Assembly: GCA_003220345.1 (NCBI GenBank)
Contig: QHSC01000091.1
Coordinates: 1 to 64,000 of the forward strand
Source: Candidatus Rokuibacteriota bacterium
GTDB lineage: Bacteria; Methylomirabilota; Methylomirabilia; Rokubacteriales; CSP1-6
Direction: 5' to 3'
DNA length: 64,000 nucleotides
Shown: positions 42,374 to 52,234 of the stretch, in pieces
Numbering within the stretch: position 1 is the stretch's first letter
How the letters are laid out: each line of letters opens with the position of its first letter
Notes under the pieces: generated by a model
The model's database searches: none
What the model saw: only the letters and a program-made list of their open reading frames with translations
What the model was told of the DNA's origin: nothing
Program-made: the position numbers and the translations under genes

Positions 42374-45300
42374 CTAACACTCGTTGAAGCCGCAGGACAG
42401 ACACTTCTTGCACCCTTCCTCGTAGACGAGGGTCGCCTGTCCGCACTCCTTGCAGAGATCGCCGACCCTGCGGCGTCCCCCTTCGGGCGCCTTCGCGGCC
42501 TCCGGGGCGGGGCCACGGCCGATGCCGATGTGCTCCCCCAGCGTGCGGGCGAGTGCGTCCGGCAGCGAGAGCACCTTGGCCGCGCCGAAGCCCGTGGGCT
42601 GGCCGCCGCCGATCCATGCGAGCTGACTGATGACCTCCTCGAGCCGCCGTCGGGGAGACAGCGGCGAGGGCAGGCGGAGCACGAGCGAGATGAGGCGCCC
42701 GAGGGCCTCGGCCACCGCCATCGTGTCCGAGCCCGCCTTGCCGACCTGGACGAAGACCTCGAAGGGGTCGCCGCCCGGCGTCTCGTTGACGGTGACGAAG
42801 GCCGTGCCGATGGGCGTCTCCATGCGGTAGGTGGCGCCCGCGAGGCTGTGCGGACGGGGCCTGACCACGCGATCATCGAGCGCGTCCGTCGCCTCCGGCG
42901 CCCCCGCCGCGTCGCCGCCCACGCCCACGTTGAGCACCTGACCTCCCTTGCAGCCGTCGCGAAACACGGTGATGCCGAGACAGCCCTCGCGCCAGGCCAG
43001 AAGATACGCGTCCGCCACGTCCTGTCCCGTCGCGTCGGCGGGCAGGTTGATGGTCTTTGACACGCCGTTGTCGGTATGTCTCTGGAAGGCGGCCTGGTGG
43101 CGCACATGCCAGCTCCAGTGAATCTCGTGCGCGGTCTTGAAGACGGCGCGCGCTGCCTCCGGGACTCCGGGGATGCCCGCGAGGGTGCCGCGGCGGGCCA
43201 CCTCACCCATGAGGGCGTCGGAGTAGAACCCTCGCTGCCGCCCGAAGCGCTCGAAGCTCTGGCTGACGAAAGGCAGGACGCGCTCGCCGTCCACGCCCTT
43301 GACCCTGTGCTCGAAGGCCAGCGCGAAGACCGGCTCGATGCCCGAGGAGCAGCCGGCGATCATGGAAATGGTGCCCGTGGGCGCGATAGTGGTCACGGTG
43401 GAGTTCCGGAGCGCGCGCCCGCGCTCGTAGATGGACCGCTCGTAGTTCGGGAAGGGCCCGCGCTCCTCGGCAAGCCGGGCCGACTGGTCGTGGCCGATGT
43501 CCTGGATGAAGGCCATGAGGCGCCCGGCCAGCGCGAGCGCCTCCTCGCTGTCGTACGGGATGTCGAGGGCAAAGAGGAGGTCGGCCCAGCCCATGACGCC
43601 CAGCCCGATGCGGCGGTTCGCCTTGACCATGGCATCGATCGCGGCCAGCGGATACGGATTGACCTCGATCACGTCGTCGAGGAAGCGCACGGCGAGGCGG
43701 ACCACACGCTCGAGCTCGTCCCAGTCCAGGCTCCACAGTCCGTCCTGCTCTCGAGCGAAGCGGGCGACATTGAGCGAGCCCAGATTGCACGCCTCGTTGG
43801 GCAACAGAGGCTGCTCACCGCACTGGTGAACCACGAGGCCATTGGCGATCATCGAGTGGCTTTGCGGCTCGGTCAGATCGTAGACGCGGCGGACGCCCGC
43901 CGGCTCGACGCTGACCACGGGATCCGAGAAACGCTGCGCGTAGAAGCCGCCATAGCGGATACGGCCGAGGCGTTCCTGTTTGGCTCCGAGGAAGCCGACG
44001 GTCCGTCGAAAGACCTCGCGAGACTTGCCGAAGATCCCGAGCTCGAAGAGCACACCATCCGATCTGTAGGCTCGCGGGGCGCCTCGGACAGCTCGATAGG
44101 CGAAGATGCAGTCGCGGGGTGCTCGAGACCGGTCGAAGATGCGACTCTTGATGCCGAGGTTCAACAGGAGAATCTGGACACCCCGGAGCAATTCGGCGCT
44201 CTTGGATGTCAGCGCGATCCACGCGCTGTTGGCTTTCGGATTGTCCCGGACCGTTCCGTCCGCCGTGAAGAGCGCCTGGAGAAATCCGATCACGGCCTCC
44301 GGGGGCGCCCCGAAGATAGACGCCGGCACGACCTTGTCCGCGGCGCGGGCGGGGCGGACTCCCAGGCGAACGAAGAAATCGACGAGGAACTTGCCGTGGT
44401 AGGACACGTGCCAGACGCCCCGGGGCCGCTCGACGGCGCGCGTCGGATGTCCGTACCATTCGTCGACCGCGCCATGGATCCGCTCACGCATCGTCGCATC
44501 CCCGGGCCCGAAGCTGAATCCCACCCGGCAGTTGCGATCGCCCGCTCTGAGCCAGCCGTCACCGATCAGCCAGCCCAGGACGAAACCCAGCTCCTGTGTC
44601 CAGATGGATGGCAATGCGTGGCGGTACGACCGTCCATTCGCGCCCTTGAACTCGGTGGCAACGTCGAAGGGAAGCCGTCGATCGGAGGCAAAGGCGCCCG
44701 GATCGCTCTGGATCCACACTCGATGCCCGCCCGACTTCAGCTCGCCCGCCGCCATCCACCCGCGATCGGTCATGACGCGATGGTCCGGCGTGCACACGAG
44801 CTCGAAGCCGGCCCGGGTCCGGAGCCGCACGGTCTCCCGCTCTCCGGAGCAGATCGCCTGGCTTATGGGCAGACATCCGTTGTCGTACGAGACAAGGGGC
44901 ACGTTGTGCGTGCCTTCCCAGACCATGAACCGCGCGGGAAGGAGCCGGCCGTCGATCTTGACGGCCACCCCGCCCGCAGCATGGCGCTCGACGAGCTCGT
45001 CCATGCGCATCAGGCCCCGGTCCGTGGCCACGAGCGCCTCGCCGGTGAGGCATGGGTTCGTCGCTTCGACGAGGCCCACCGCGGGAGTGGGATTGGCGGG
45101 GCTCGCGTTGATGCGGTCGATGAAGACGAGGCCGGGATCGCCCGTACGCCACGCCGCGCGCACGATGCGATCGAAGACCTCCTGCGCCGACAGTCGCGCC
45201 ACCGCCATGCCCGTCCGCGGGTTGATGAGGTCGTAGTCCCCGCCCGACTCGAGGGCGGCCATGAAAGAATCGGTGACGGCGACCGAGATGTTGAAGTTGG

Positions 45301-45898
45301 TCATGGCGCCGTCGAGCTTGCACTCGACGAACTCCAGGATGTCCGGATGGTCGACGCGCAGCACGCCCATGTTGGCGCCGCGGCGGGTGCCCCCCTGCTT
45401 CACCGCCTCCGTCGCGCTGTTGAAGACTTTGAGAAAGGACACGGGGCCCGAGGCCCGGCCGCCCGTCGAGCGGACGAAGTCGTTCTTCGGCCGGAGACGC
45501 GAGAACGCGAAGCCCGTGCCCCCGCCCGACTGGTGGATGATGGCCGCGGCCTTGACGGAGTCGAAGATCTCCTCCATCGAGTCGCCCACGGGGAGGACGT
45601 AGCAGGCGGAGTACTGGAGCTGGTTGTCCTTGCCCGCGTTCATCAGCGTGGGCGAGTTGGGCAGGAACTGCCCCTCGACCATCATGTCGTAGAAGGCGGT
45701 GGCGATCTCCTGGGAGGCGGCCGGGCTCCGACCGAAGCGCGCCTCGGCGTCGGCGATGGTGCGCGCCACACGCCAGCACATCTCCTCCGGGGTCTCGATG
45801 ACCTTCCCCTCCCGGCGGGAGAGGTAGCGCTCGGCCAGCACGCGCAGCGCGGGCTCTGACCAGCGCCCCATCTTGGACGGTCTCGTCTGAGCGTTCAT
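42374..45898 (-). CDS. nrdJ: adenosylcobalamin-dependent ribonucleotide reductase with in-frame intein
   Basis: NSPTLMNAGKDNQLQYSACYVLPVGDSMEEIFDSVKAAAIIHQSGGGTGFAFSRLRP; NP^CGEQPLLPNEACNLGSLN; C-terminal Cys-rich tail. Confidence 0.97.
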   Translation of the reverse strand: MNAQTRPSKMGRWSEPALRVLAERYLSRREGKVIETPEEMCWRVARTIADAEARFGRSPAASQEIATAFYDMMVEGQFLPNSPTLMNAGKDNQLQYSACYVLPVGDSMEEIFDSVKAAAIIHQSGGGTGFAFSRLRPKNDFVRSTGGRASGPVSFLKVFNSATEAVKQGGTRRGANMGVLRVDHPDILEFVECKLDGAMTNFNISVAVTDSFMAALESGGDYDLINPRTGMAVARLSAQEVFDRIVRAAWRTGDPGLVFIDRINASPANPTPAVGLVEATNPCLTGEALVATDRGLMRMDELVERHAAGGVAVKIDGRLLPARFMVWEGTHNVPLVSYDNGCLPISQAICSGERETVRLRTRAGFELVCTPDHRVMTDRGWMAAGELKSGGHRVWIQSDPGAFASDRRLPFDVATEFKGANGRSYRHALPSIWTQELGFVLGWLIGDGWLRAGDRNCRVGFSFGPGDATMRERIHGAVDEWYGHPTRAVERPRGVWHVSYHGKFLVDFFVRLGVRPARAADKVVPASIFGAPPEAVIGFLQALFTADGTVRDNPKANSAWIALTSKSAELLRGVQILLLNLGIKSRIFDRSRAPRDCIFAYRAVRGAPRAYRSDGVLFELGIFGKSREVFRRTVGFLGAKQERLGRIRYGGFYAQRFSDPVVSVEPAGVRRVYDLTEPQSHSMIANGLVVHQCGEQPLLPNEACNLGSLNVARFAREQDGLWSLDWDELERVVRLAVRFLDDVIEVNPYPLAAIDAMVKANRRIGLGVMGWADLLFALDIPYDSEEALALAGRLMAFIQDIGHDQSARLAEERGPFPNYERSIYERGRALRNSTVTTIAPTGTISMIAGCSSGIEPVFALAFEHRVKGVDGERVLPFVSQSFERFGRQRGFYSDALMGEVARRGTLAGIPGVPEAARAVFKTAHEIHWSWHVRHQAAFQRHTDNGVSKTINLPADATGQDVADAYLLAWREGCLGITVFRDGCKGGQVLNVGVGGDAAGAPEATDALDDRVVRPRPHSLAGATYRMETPIGTAFVTVNETPGGDPFEVFVQVGKAGSDTMAVAEALGRLISLVLRLPSPLSPRRRLEEVISQLAWIGGGQPTGFGAAKVLSLPDALARTLGEHIGIGRGPAPEAAKAPEGGRRRVGDLCKECGQATLVYEEGCKKCLSCGFNEC
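43823..45052 (-). other. 410-aa LAGLIDADG intein in nrdJ
   Basis: Starts CLTGEALVATDRG (block A), TPDHRVMT (block B), LGWLIGDGWL and LQALFTADGTV dodecapeptides, ends VYDLTEPQSHSMIANGLVVHQ followed by Cys+1 (CGEQ). Confidence 0.95.
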
Positions 45899-45930
45899 GA
45901 ACCTCATCTTAACATAGGAGAATCGCGGGC

Positions 45931-45958
45931 TTGACTCTTTGGCCGCCATCCATAGAAT
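45931..45958 (+). promoter_or_regulatory. sigma70-type promoter of the efflux operon
   Basis: TTGACT (45931..45936), 16-nt spacer, TAGAAT (45953..45958). Confidence 0.65.
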
Positions 45959-46010
45959 GGGTGCCAGCCAAGAGCCCGATGACCTTGTCCTCTCCGGCTT
46001 CAGAGAAGCG

Positions 46011-47315
46011 ATGACTCTCCTCAGACGCTACCGCGTCGCCGCCGCTGTGATCGTTCTTCTCGTGGCCACGGGGGGCGCGCTCCTCTTCTGGACCAAGACC
46101 CAGCAGGCCCGCGGCGCCACGCGGGGTCGCCCAGATCCCTTGGTGGGTGTCGTCTCCCCGCAGCGGCGCGACATCGAGGTCAAGCTCTCCTTCACGGCCG
46201 ACATCCTGCCTATCCAGCAGGCAGCGATCTTCTCCAAGGTCTCCGGCTATATCAGGAAGCTCCACGTCGAGCGCGGAGACTTCGTCAAGGAAGGCCAACT
46301 CCTCGTGGAGATCGACGACCTCGAGCTGCGAGCCTCGGCCGAGCAGGCTCGGGCCGCCCTCGTCTCGGCCGATGCGGGCCTGGAGGTCGCGCGCTCCACG
46401 CTCGAAGGGCAGCAGGCCAACTACGAGAATCAGCGCGCCAACCTGGCCAAGGCCCGAGCGGTCGCTGCCAATGACGCCCGCCAGGCGGAGCGGATGAAGA
46501 CCCTCTTCCAGAAGGGCATGGTGGCGGCGGCCGACTGGGACAATGCCCGGACCACCGCCGACTCTTCGGCCGCGTCGACGGACGCCGCGGAGGCGCAGGT
46601 GCGGCTCGCGACCGTGCAGATCTCCACGCAGGAGAGCCAGGTCCGGCTCGCCCAGGCCCAGGTGGAGACCTACCGCGCGGCGCTCACGCTCGCCCGGACG
46701 AACCTCGCGAACACGCGACTCCTCGCGCCCTTCGCCGGATACGTCGCCCAGCGCAACCTCGACCAGGGCGCGGCGGTGAGCGCGCAGTCGTCGGGCACCA
46801 CCAACACCTCGGTGGGCATCATCGTTCTCCAGGACATCAAGAGCGTGAAGATCCAGCTCGAGGTGCCCGAGCGGGACATCGGACGAGTCAAGGTGGGCGG
46901 CCCCGTGCGCGTGACGGCCGATCCCTACAAGGGGGAGCTCTTCGCAGGGTCCATCGCGCGCATGGTCCACGCTCTCGACCCCCGCTCGCGCACCATGGGT
47001 GTCGAGGTGGAGATCCCGAACCCGGATGCCCGGCTCAAACCCGGGATGTTCGCGCGCGTCGAAGCAGTCGTCGAGACTCGCACGGGCGTGCTCTCGGTGC
47101 CCATGGAGACCCTTCGGGTGGGTGAAGGGCCGCCCCTCGTGATGGTCGTCCGCAACGGCGTCGTGGAGACCGTTCCCGTCCAGCTCGGCGCCGCGGACGC
47201 GAAGGGAATCGAGATCGTCAAGGGACTGGGCGAGCGCGAGCAGGTCATCCTGCAGGGCAAGGACCTCGTTCGCCAGGGACAGAAGGTCCGGACCACGCCG
47301 GCGGGCGGTCAGTAG
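46011..47315 (+). CDS. RND efflux periplasmic adaptor (HlyD/MFP family)
   Basis: KVSGYIRKLHVERGDFVKEGQLLVEID; coiled-coil; APFAGYVAQRNLDQGAAVS. Confidence 0.92.
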   Translation: MTLLRRYRVAAAVIVLLVATGGALLFWTKTQQARGATRGRPDPLVGVVSPQRRDIEVKLSFTADILPIQQAAIFSKVSGYIRKLHVERGDFVKEGQLLVEIDDLELRASAEQARAALVSADAGLEVARSTLEGQQANYENQRANLAKARAVAANDARQAERMKTLFQKGMVAAADWDNARTTADSSAASTDAAEAQVRLATVQISTQESQVRLAQAQVETYRAALTLARTNLANTRLLAPFAGYVAQRNLDQGAAVSAQSSGTTNTSVGIIVLQDIKSVKIQLEVPERDIGRVKVGGPVRVTADPYKGELFAGSIARMVHALDPRSRTMGVEVEIPNPDARLKPGMFARVEAVVETRTGVLSVPMETLRVGEGPPLVMVVRNGVVETVPVQLGAADAKGIEIVKGLGEREQVILQGKDLVRQGQKVRTTPAGGQ

Positions 47316-47318
47316 CGC

Positions 47319-50300
47319 ATGTGGCTGACCCTCGCGGCCATGCGGAATGGCATCGCCATTCTCATGGCCTCCCTCTGCATCATCCTGCTGGGCGCCACCT
47401 CGCTGGGTCGCATGCCCATCGACCTGTTCCCGAACATCAACTACCCGTCGCTCCGCATCGGCACCATCTACAAAGGCGCCAGTGCCCAGGACGTCGAGCG
47501 CACGGTCACCTACCCCATCGAGAAGGCGGTCTCGGCCGTCGCCAACGTCCGCTACGTCGAGTCGCGCTCGCGTCAAGGCTTCTCCGTGGTCACGGTTCAG
47601 TTCTCCTGGGGCGCCGACGTCGACGCGGGCCTGACCGAGGTGATGCAGCGGATCCAGGCCATTCTGAGCACGCTCCCCATCGGCGTCCAGCAGCCCTTCA
47701 TCCTCAAGTTCGACCTGTCGAACATCCCCGTCTGCATCCTGACGGCGTCGGGCGGGGGGCTCGACGAGCGAGCGCTCTACGACCTCGCCTACAACACCAT
47801 CGAGCCCCAGATCGAGCGGCTGCCCGGAGTCGCCTCGGCCAACGTGGATGGCGGCAAGATCCGGCAGATCACGATCAATCTCGACCGGGACCTCCTCTAC
47901 TCCAAGGGGCTATCGGTCAACGAGGTGACCCGGGCGGTCAACGACGCCAATTTCCTGCTCCCCTCGGGCGACGTCAAGATGGGCTCCTTCGATTACAACG
48001 TCTTCACCAACAACCAGTTCTCCGTGGTCGAGCCCATGGAGGACATCGTGGTCCGCCGCAGCGGGACCACGCCCATACGCCTGCGCGACGTGGGACGGGT
48101 CGAGGACTCGGCGGAGACGCAGGTGTCGATCGTGCGCGTGAACGGCGAGCGGGCCGTCTACCTGCGCGTAAACAAGCAGCCCGGCGCCAACACCGTCGAA
48201 GTCGTGGATGCGGTCAAGGCCACCATGCCCAAGCTCCTCGGGCTCCCGCCGGGCGTGGATGTCCGCCTGAGCCTGGACCAGTCCACGTACATCCGGCAGT
48301 CGATCGAGAATCTCTGGCACGAGGCGGCCATCGGCTCCGTCCTGGCCTTCCTCGTCATCCTGCTCTTTCTGAGCTCCCTCGTCTCGACCTTCATCATCGG
48401 CATTGCCATCCCGCTGTCGCTGCTCCTGACCATGGTCGCCATGTACTTCCTGGGCCAAACGCTCAACATCTTCACGCTGGGTGGCCTCGCCCTCGCCGTC
48501 GGCCGTCTCGTTGACGACTCCATCGTCGAGCTCGAGAACATCAACCGGCATCTCGCCATGCCCGGCAAGCCACGGCGCAAGGCGGTGCTGGACGCTGCGC
48601 GCGAAGTGGCCATGCCCATCTTCGTCTCCACCATCACCACCATCGTGGTGTTCCTGCCCACCGTCTTCCTGGAAGGTCAGGCACGGCTCCTCTTCATTCC
48701 GCTGACCTTCACCATCTCCTTCTCGCTCTTCGCCTCATTCCTCGTCTCGCGGACGGTGACCCCGCTCCTCTGCTATCACTGGCTCAGGGGGGAGCACGAA
48801 ACAGATCACGCCCAGGCGGTGGGGCCGTCCGGCGGGCTTCGGGCCAAGCTGAGCGCCGTCTTCGCCTGGAGCAGCAGGATGCTGCAGGGGTTGGACACGG
48901 TGTACCAGCGCCAGCTCAACTGGGCGCTCGACCACCGCAAGGCTCTCCTCGGGGGCATTCTCGTCCTGCTCGCCTCCGCGCTGATCGTCCTGCCCTGGGT
49001 CGGGACCGAGTTCTTCCCGGAATCAGACGAGAGCCAGTTCATCGTCCGACTTCGGGCGCCCGTCGGCACTCGGGTGGAGGAGACCGAGCGCATCGTCAAG
49101 CGAATGGAAGACATCATGCGGTCCACGGCGAAGCCGGGTGAGATCCGGACGATCGTCACAAGCATCGGGGTACCGAGCGGGCGCTCCGGGCTCTTTTCGT
49201 CGAACACCGGCCCCCATACGGCGCAGCTCCAGGTCTATCTCACCGACCCGGATCAAAGGTCCCGGAGAGACAGGGAAATATTCGCCGAGATAAGGCCCAA
49301 ACTTGCCGGGCAATTCCCCGGTACGACGTATGGCGTCGACTTCGGGGGCATCGTGACCCGCGTCCTGAACTCGGGCTCCGACGCCCCCATCCAGATCGAG
49401 CAGCTCGGATACGACTTGAAGGACGCGCGGGATCTTGCCCGGATGGTTGCCCGGACCCTTCAAGACACTCCGGGCGTGGCGGATCCGCTCATAAGCCGCG
49501 AGGAGAACTATCCTCAGTTCGACATCGTGGTGGACAGGGAGAAGGCGGCCATGGCCGGCCTCAGCCAGCGCGACATCGCTCAGACCGCGCTGATCTCTCT
49601 CAACAGCAATGTCAGCCTGACCCCGTCAATTTTCACTGATCCCCGGACGGGGAACCAATACAATGTGGTCGTGCAGCTCGACGAGCCGTTTCGGTCCACT
49701 TCTGACGATCTGTCTCGGCTCTTCGTCATGGGTGACGGGAATCGGCCGGTCCTGCTGGGCTCGGTGGCCGAGGTCAAGCAGGGCGTCGGGCCCGTGATGA
49801 TCGAGCGGAAGTACCAGCAGCGCATCGTCAAGATCATTGCCCAGCCTTCCGGACGGGATCTCGGCTCCATCGCGCGGGACATCGAAACCGGGCTCCAGGC
49901 GCTTCCCCTGCCTCCCGGCTTCAACTTCCAGCTCACAGGCCAGATCCAGCAGCAGCGCGAGGCGTTCAGCAGCCTCAAGTTCACCTCGCTCTTGGCCATC
50001 ATCCTCGTCTACATGGTCATGGCCTCCCAGTTCCGCTCCCTGCTCGACCCCTTCATCATCATGTTCTCCGTGCCCCTCGGGATGATCGGGGTCATCTGGG
50101 CGCTCTTCCTGACGCGCACCACCCTCAACGTCACCTCCTTCATGGGCATCATCATGATGGTCGGCATCGTGGTCTCCAACGGCGTCCTGCTCGTCGAGTA
50201 CATGAACGAGCTCCGCCGCCATGGGCTCGGGCTGCGCGAGGCCGTGATACAGGGTGGCCGCACGCGGCTCCGCCCCATTCTGATGACGAGCCTGACCACC

Positions 50301-50510
50301 CTGGTCGGACTCATCCCCATGGCCCTGGGCATCGGTACGGGGAGCGAGGCGAACGCGCCCCTGGCGCGCGCCGTCATCGGCGGGCTCGCCGTGTCCACCC
50401 TGCTCACGCTCCTGTTGATCCCGACGCTCTACGTGATGCTGGAAGAGCGCTTCCCGCGTCGCATGGAAGAAACCCAGGAGGAGCTACCCCTGCACGGGAC
50501 AACGGCATGA
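47319..50510 (+). CDS. RND family efflux permease
   Basis: MPIDLFPNINYPSLRIGTIYKGASAQDVERTVTYPIEKAVS; GGLALAVGRLVDDSIVELENI; 1063 aa. Confidence 0.95.
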   Translation: MWLTLAAMRNGIAILMASLCIILLGATSLGRMPIDLFPNINYPSLRIGTIYKGASAQDVERTVTYPIEKAVSAVANVRYVESRSRQGFSVVTVQFSWGADVDAGLTEVMQRIQAILSTLPIGVQQPFILKFDLSNIPVCILTASGGGLDERALYDLAYNTIEPQIERLPGVASANVDGGKIRQITINLDRDLLYSKGLSVNEVTRAVNDANFLLPSGDVKMGSFDYNVFTNNQFSVVEPMEDIVVRRSGTTPIRLRDVGRVEDSAETQVSIVRVNGERAVYLRVNKQPGANTVEVVDAVKATMPKLLGLPPGVDVRLSLDQSTYIRQSIENLWHEAAIGSVLAFLVILLFLSSLVSTFIIGIAIPLSLLLTMVAMYFLGQTLNIFTLGGLALAVGRLVDDSIVELENINRHLAMPGKPRRKAVLDAAREVAMPIFVSTITTIVVFLPTVFLEGQARLLFIPLTFTISFSLFASFLVSRTVTPLLCYHWLRGEHETDHAQAVGPSGGLRAKLSAVFAWSSRMLQGLDTVYQRQLNWALDHRKALLGGILVLLASALIVLPWVGTEFFPESDESQFIVRLRAPVGTRVEETERIVKRMEDIMRSTAKPGEIRTIVTSIGVPSGRSGLFSSNTGPHTAQLQVYLTDPDQRSRRDREIFAEIRPKLAGQFPGTTYGVDFGGIVTRVLNSGSDAPIQIEQLGYDLKDARDLARMVARTLQDTPGVADPLISREENYPQFDIVVDREKAAMAGLSQRDIAQTALISLNSNVSLTPSIFTDPRTGNQYNVVVQLDEPFRSTSDDLSRLFVMGDGNRPVLLGSVAEVKQGVGPVMIERKYQQRIVKIIAQPSGRDLGSIARDIETGLQALPLPPGFNFQLTGQIQQQREAFSSLKFTSLLAIILVYMVMASQFRSLLDPFIIMFSVPLGMIGVIWALFLTRTTLNVTSFMGIIMMVGIVVSNGVLLVEYMNELRRHGLGLREAVIQGGRTRLRPILMTSLTTLVGLIPMALGIGTGSEANAPLARAVIGGLAVSTLLTLLLIPTLYVMLEERFPRRMEETQEELPLHGTTA

Positions 50511-52159
50511 CGGGGCAGGCCCCGAGAAGGCTCCTCGCGCTGGCCCTCGCGATCTCCCTGTGCGTGGCGGAAGCCTCGGCGCAGACTCAGCCCCCCGGGG
50601 GATCTCAGGTGATACCGCCGGGAGGCTCTCAGCTGCCCCCGGGAGCGACCCAGACGCCCCCCGGCGCCATCCAGACGCTCCCGGGCCAGACGCCCCCGGC
50701 CCCGGCGCCGACAACCCCCGGCGCCCCGCCGGCGCCCGCTCCCGGCATGCCCGGCCCGCCCGTCACGCAGCCTCCCCTGACGATCACGCCTCCGGGCGAT
50801 GCCACGAGACCGCCGTCGGGAACGGGGTCCATCCCGGGCCTGGCGCCGACGCAGGTTCCCATTCGCGAGATGCTGCCCACACCCTCGGGGATCCGGGCCT
50901 TCCCCTCCCCGGACGAGCTCAAGGGCAAGGAGCTCGAGCTCGAAGAGGCGATCAAGATCGCCCTCGACAATCAGCCGCTCATCCTGGCGCGCATCGGCGA
51001 CTACCAGGCCTCGATCCAGAGCATCTATATCGCGCTGGCGCCCCAGCTGCCTCAGCTCAGCGGCCAGTGGAACGGGTTCGAGCAGAAAACCGTGTCGTCG
51101 GGGCCGAGCCCATCGGGCCAGTTTGCGCCGCTGTCGTTGACCCGCAACGTGACGACGTCGGCCACGTCGCTTTCGACCACGGCCACCGTCACCGCCTCCC
51201 AGCTCCTCTGGGACTTCGGGAAGACCCTGGCCGCCACCGCCGCCGCGAAGGCGGGGGCCAAGTCCTCCGCCGAGGATGTCGAGATCCAGAAGGATGAGAG
51301 CGTCCGTCTCGTCAAGACGGGGTACTTCAACCTCATCCTCAACGAGCGACTGGTCGAGGTGAACCAGGCCGCCCTCGAGCGGGCCCTCGTGAATCTCCGG
51401 AGCGCCAAGGGCTTCTTCGACGTGGGCACCCAGCCCAAGTCCGCGGTGACGCGCGCAGAGGTCGACGTGGCGACCGCGCAGGTCAACCTGATCGGCGCCC
51501 TCAATGCCGTGGTGATCTCGCGCACGACCCTCAACACGCTCATGGGCATCCCCGTGAACACGCCGACCCGGGTCCGCGACATCCTCGCCTACCAGCACGT
51601 GGACTTCGATCCGAAGACCCTGCTGCCCGAAGCCTTCGCCCGGCGCCCCGAGTACCGGCAGATCAAGGCGCGTTTCGAGCAGTCCGAGCAGACGGTCAAG
51701 CAGCAGTTCCGCAACTTCTTTCCTTCCATCACGGCAAGCGGCACCTATGGATCCGCGCGCTCCGACATGAACGAGATCTACAACTACGGCGTCCAGCTCA
51801 ACTGGACCATCTTCGACGGCGGCGGCAAGATCGCGCTGTACAAGCAGGCGCAGGCCCAGCGGGACGCCGCGCAGGCGCGGGTGCGGGACACGGAGCTGAC
51901 CATCTGGCAGCAGGTGGAGCAGGCATACAACACGGCCATCCAGAGCGAGGAAGCCATCGGCGCCGCCACCAAGGGGGTGGAATCCGCCGACGAGAACTTC
52001 CGATTGAGCCAGGGACGGTTCGACGCCGGCGTGGCCAACATCATCGAGCTGACCGACGCCCAGCTGGCCCTGACCACGGCCCAGGCCACCCTCGTCCAAG
52101 CCCTGGCGAACTACCGGATCGCCATCGCCCAGCTCGAGCGGTTCCTCGGCCGGCGCTAG
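50507..52159 (+). CDS. TolC-like outer membrane efflux protein with Pro/Gly-rich N-terminal extension
   Basis: LELEEAIKIALDNQPLI; NYGVQLNWTIFDGGGK; IIELTDAQLALTTAQATLVQAL. Confidence 0.93.
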   Translation: MTGQAPRRLLALALAISLCVAEASAQTQPPGGSQVIPPGGSQLPPGATQTPPGAIQTLPGQTPPAPAPTTPGAPPAPAPGMPGPPVTQPPLTITPPGDATRPPSGTGSIPGLAPTQVPIREMLPTPSGIRAFPSPDELKGKELELEEAIKIALDNQPLILARIGDYQASIQSIYIALAPQLPQLSGQWNGFEQKTVSSGPSPSGQFAPLSLTRNVTTSATSLSTTATVTASQLLWDFGKTLAATAAAKAGAKSSAEDVEIQKDESVRLVKTGYFNLILNERLVEVNQAALERALVNLRSAKGFFDVGTQPKSAVTRAEVDVATAQVNLIGALNAVVISRTTLNTLMGIPVNTPTRVRDILAYQHVDFDPKTLLPEAFARRPEYRQIKARFEQSEQTVKQQFRNFFPSITASGTYGSARSDMNEIYNYGVQLNWTIFDGGGKIALYKQAQAQRDAAQARVRDTELTIWQQVEQAYNTAIQSEEAIGAATKGVESADENFRLSQGRFDAGVANIIELTDAQLALTTAQATLVQALANYRIAIAQLERFLGRR

Positions 52160-52234
52160 CCAGCTCGGAGGGCGCCACCCCCCTTCCGGAGCGCCCCCCG
52201 CCTCTAGGAATAAAGCCCCTCGCAGGGTAGTCTC

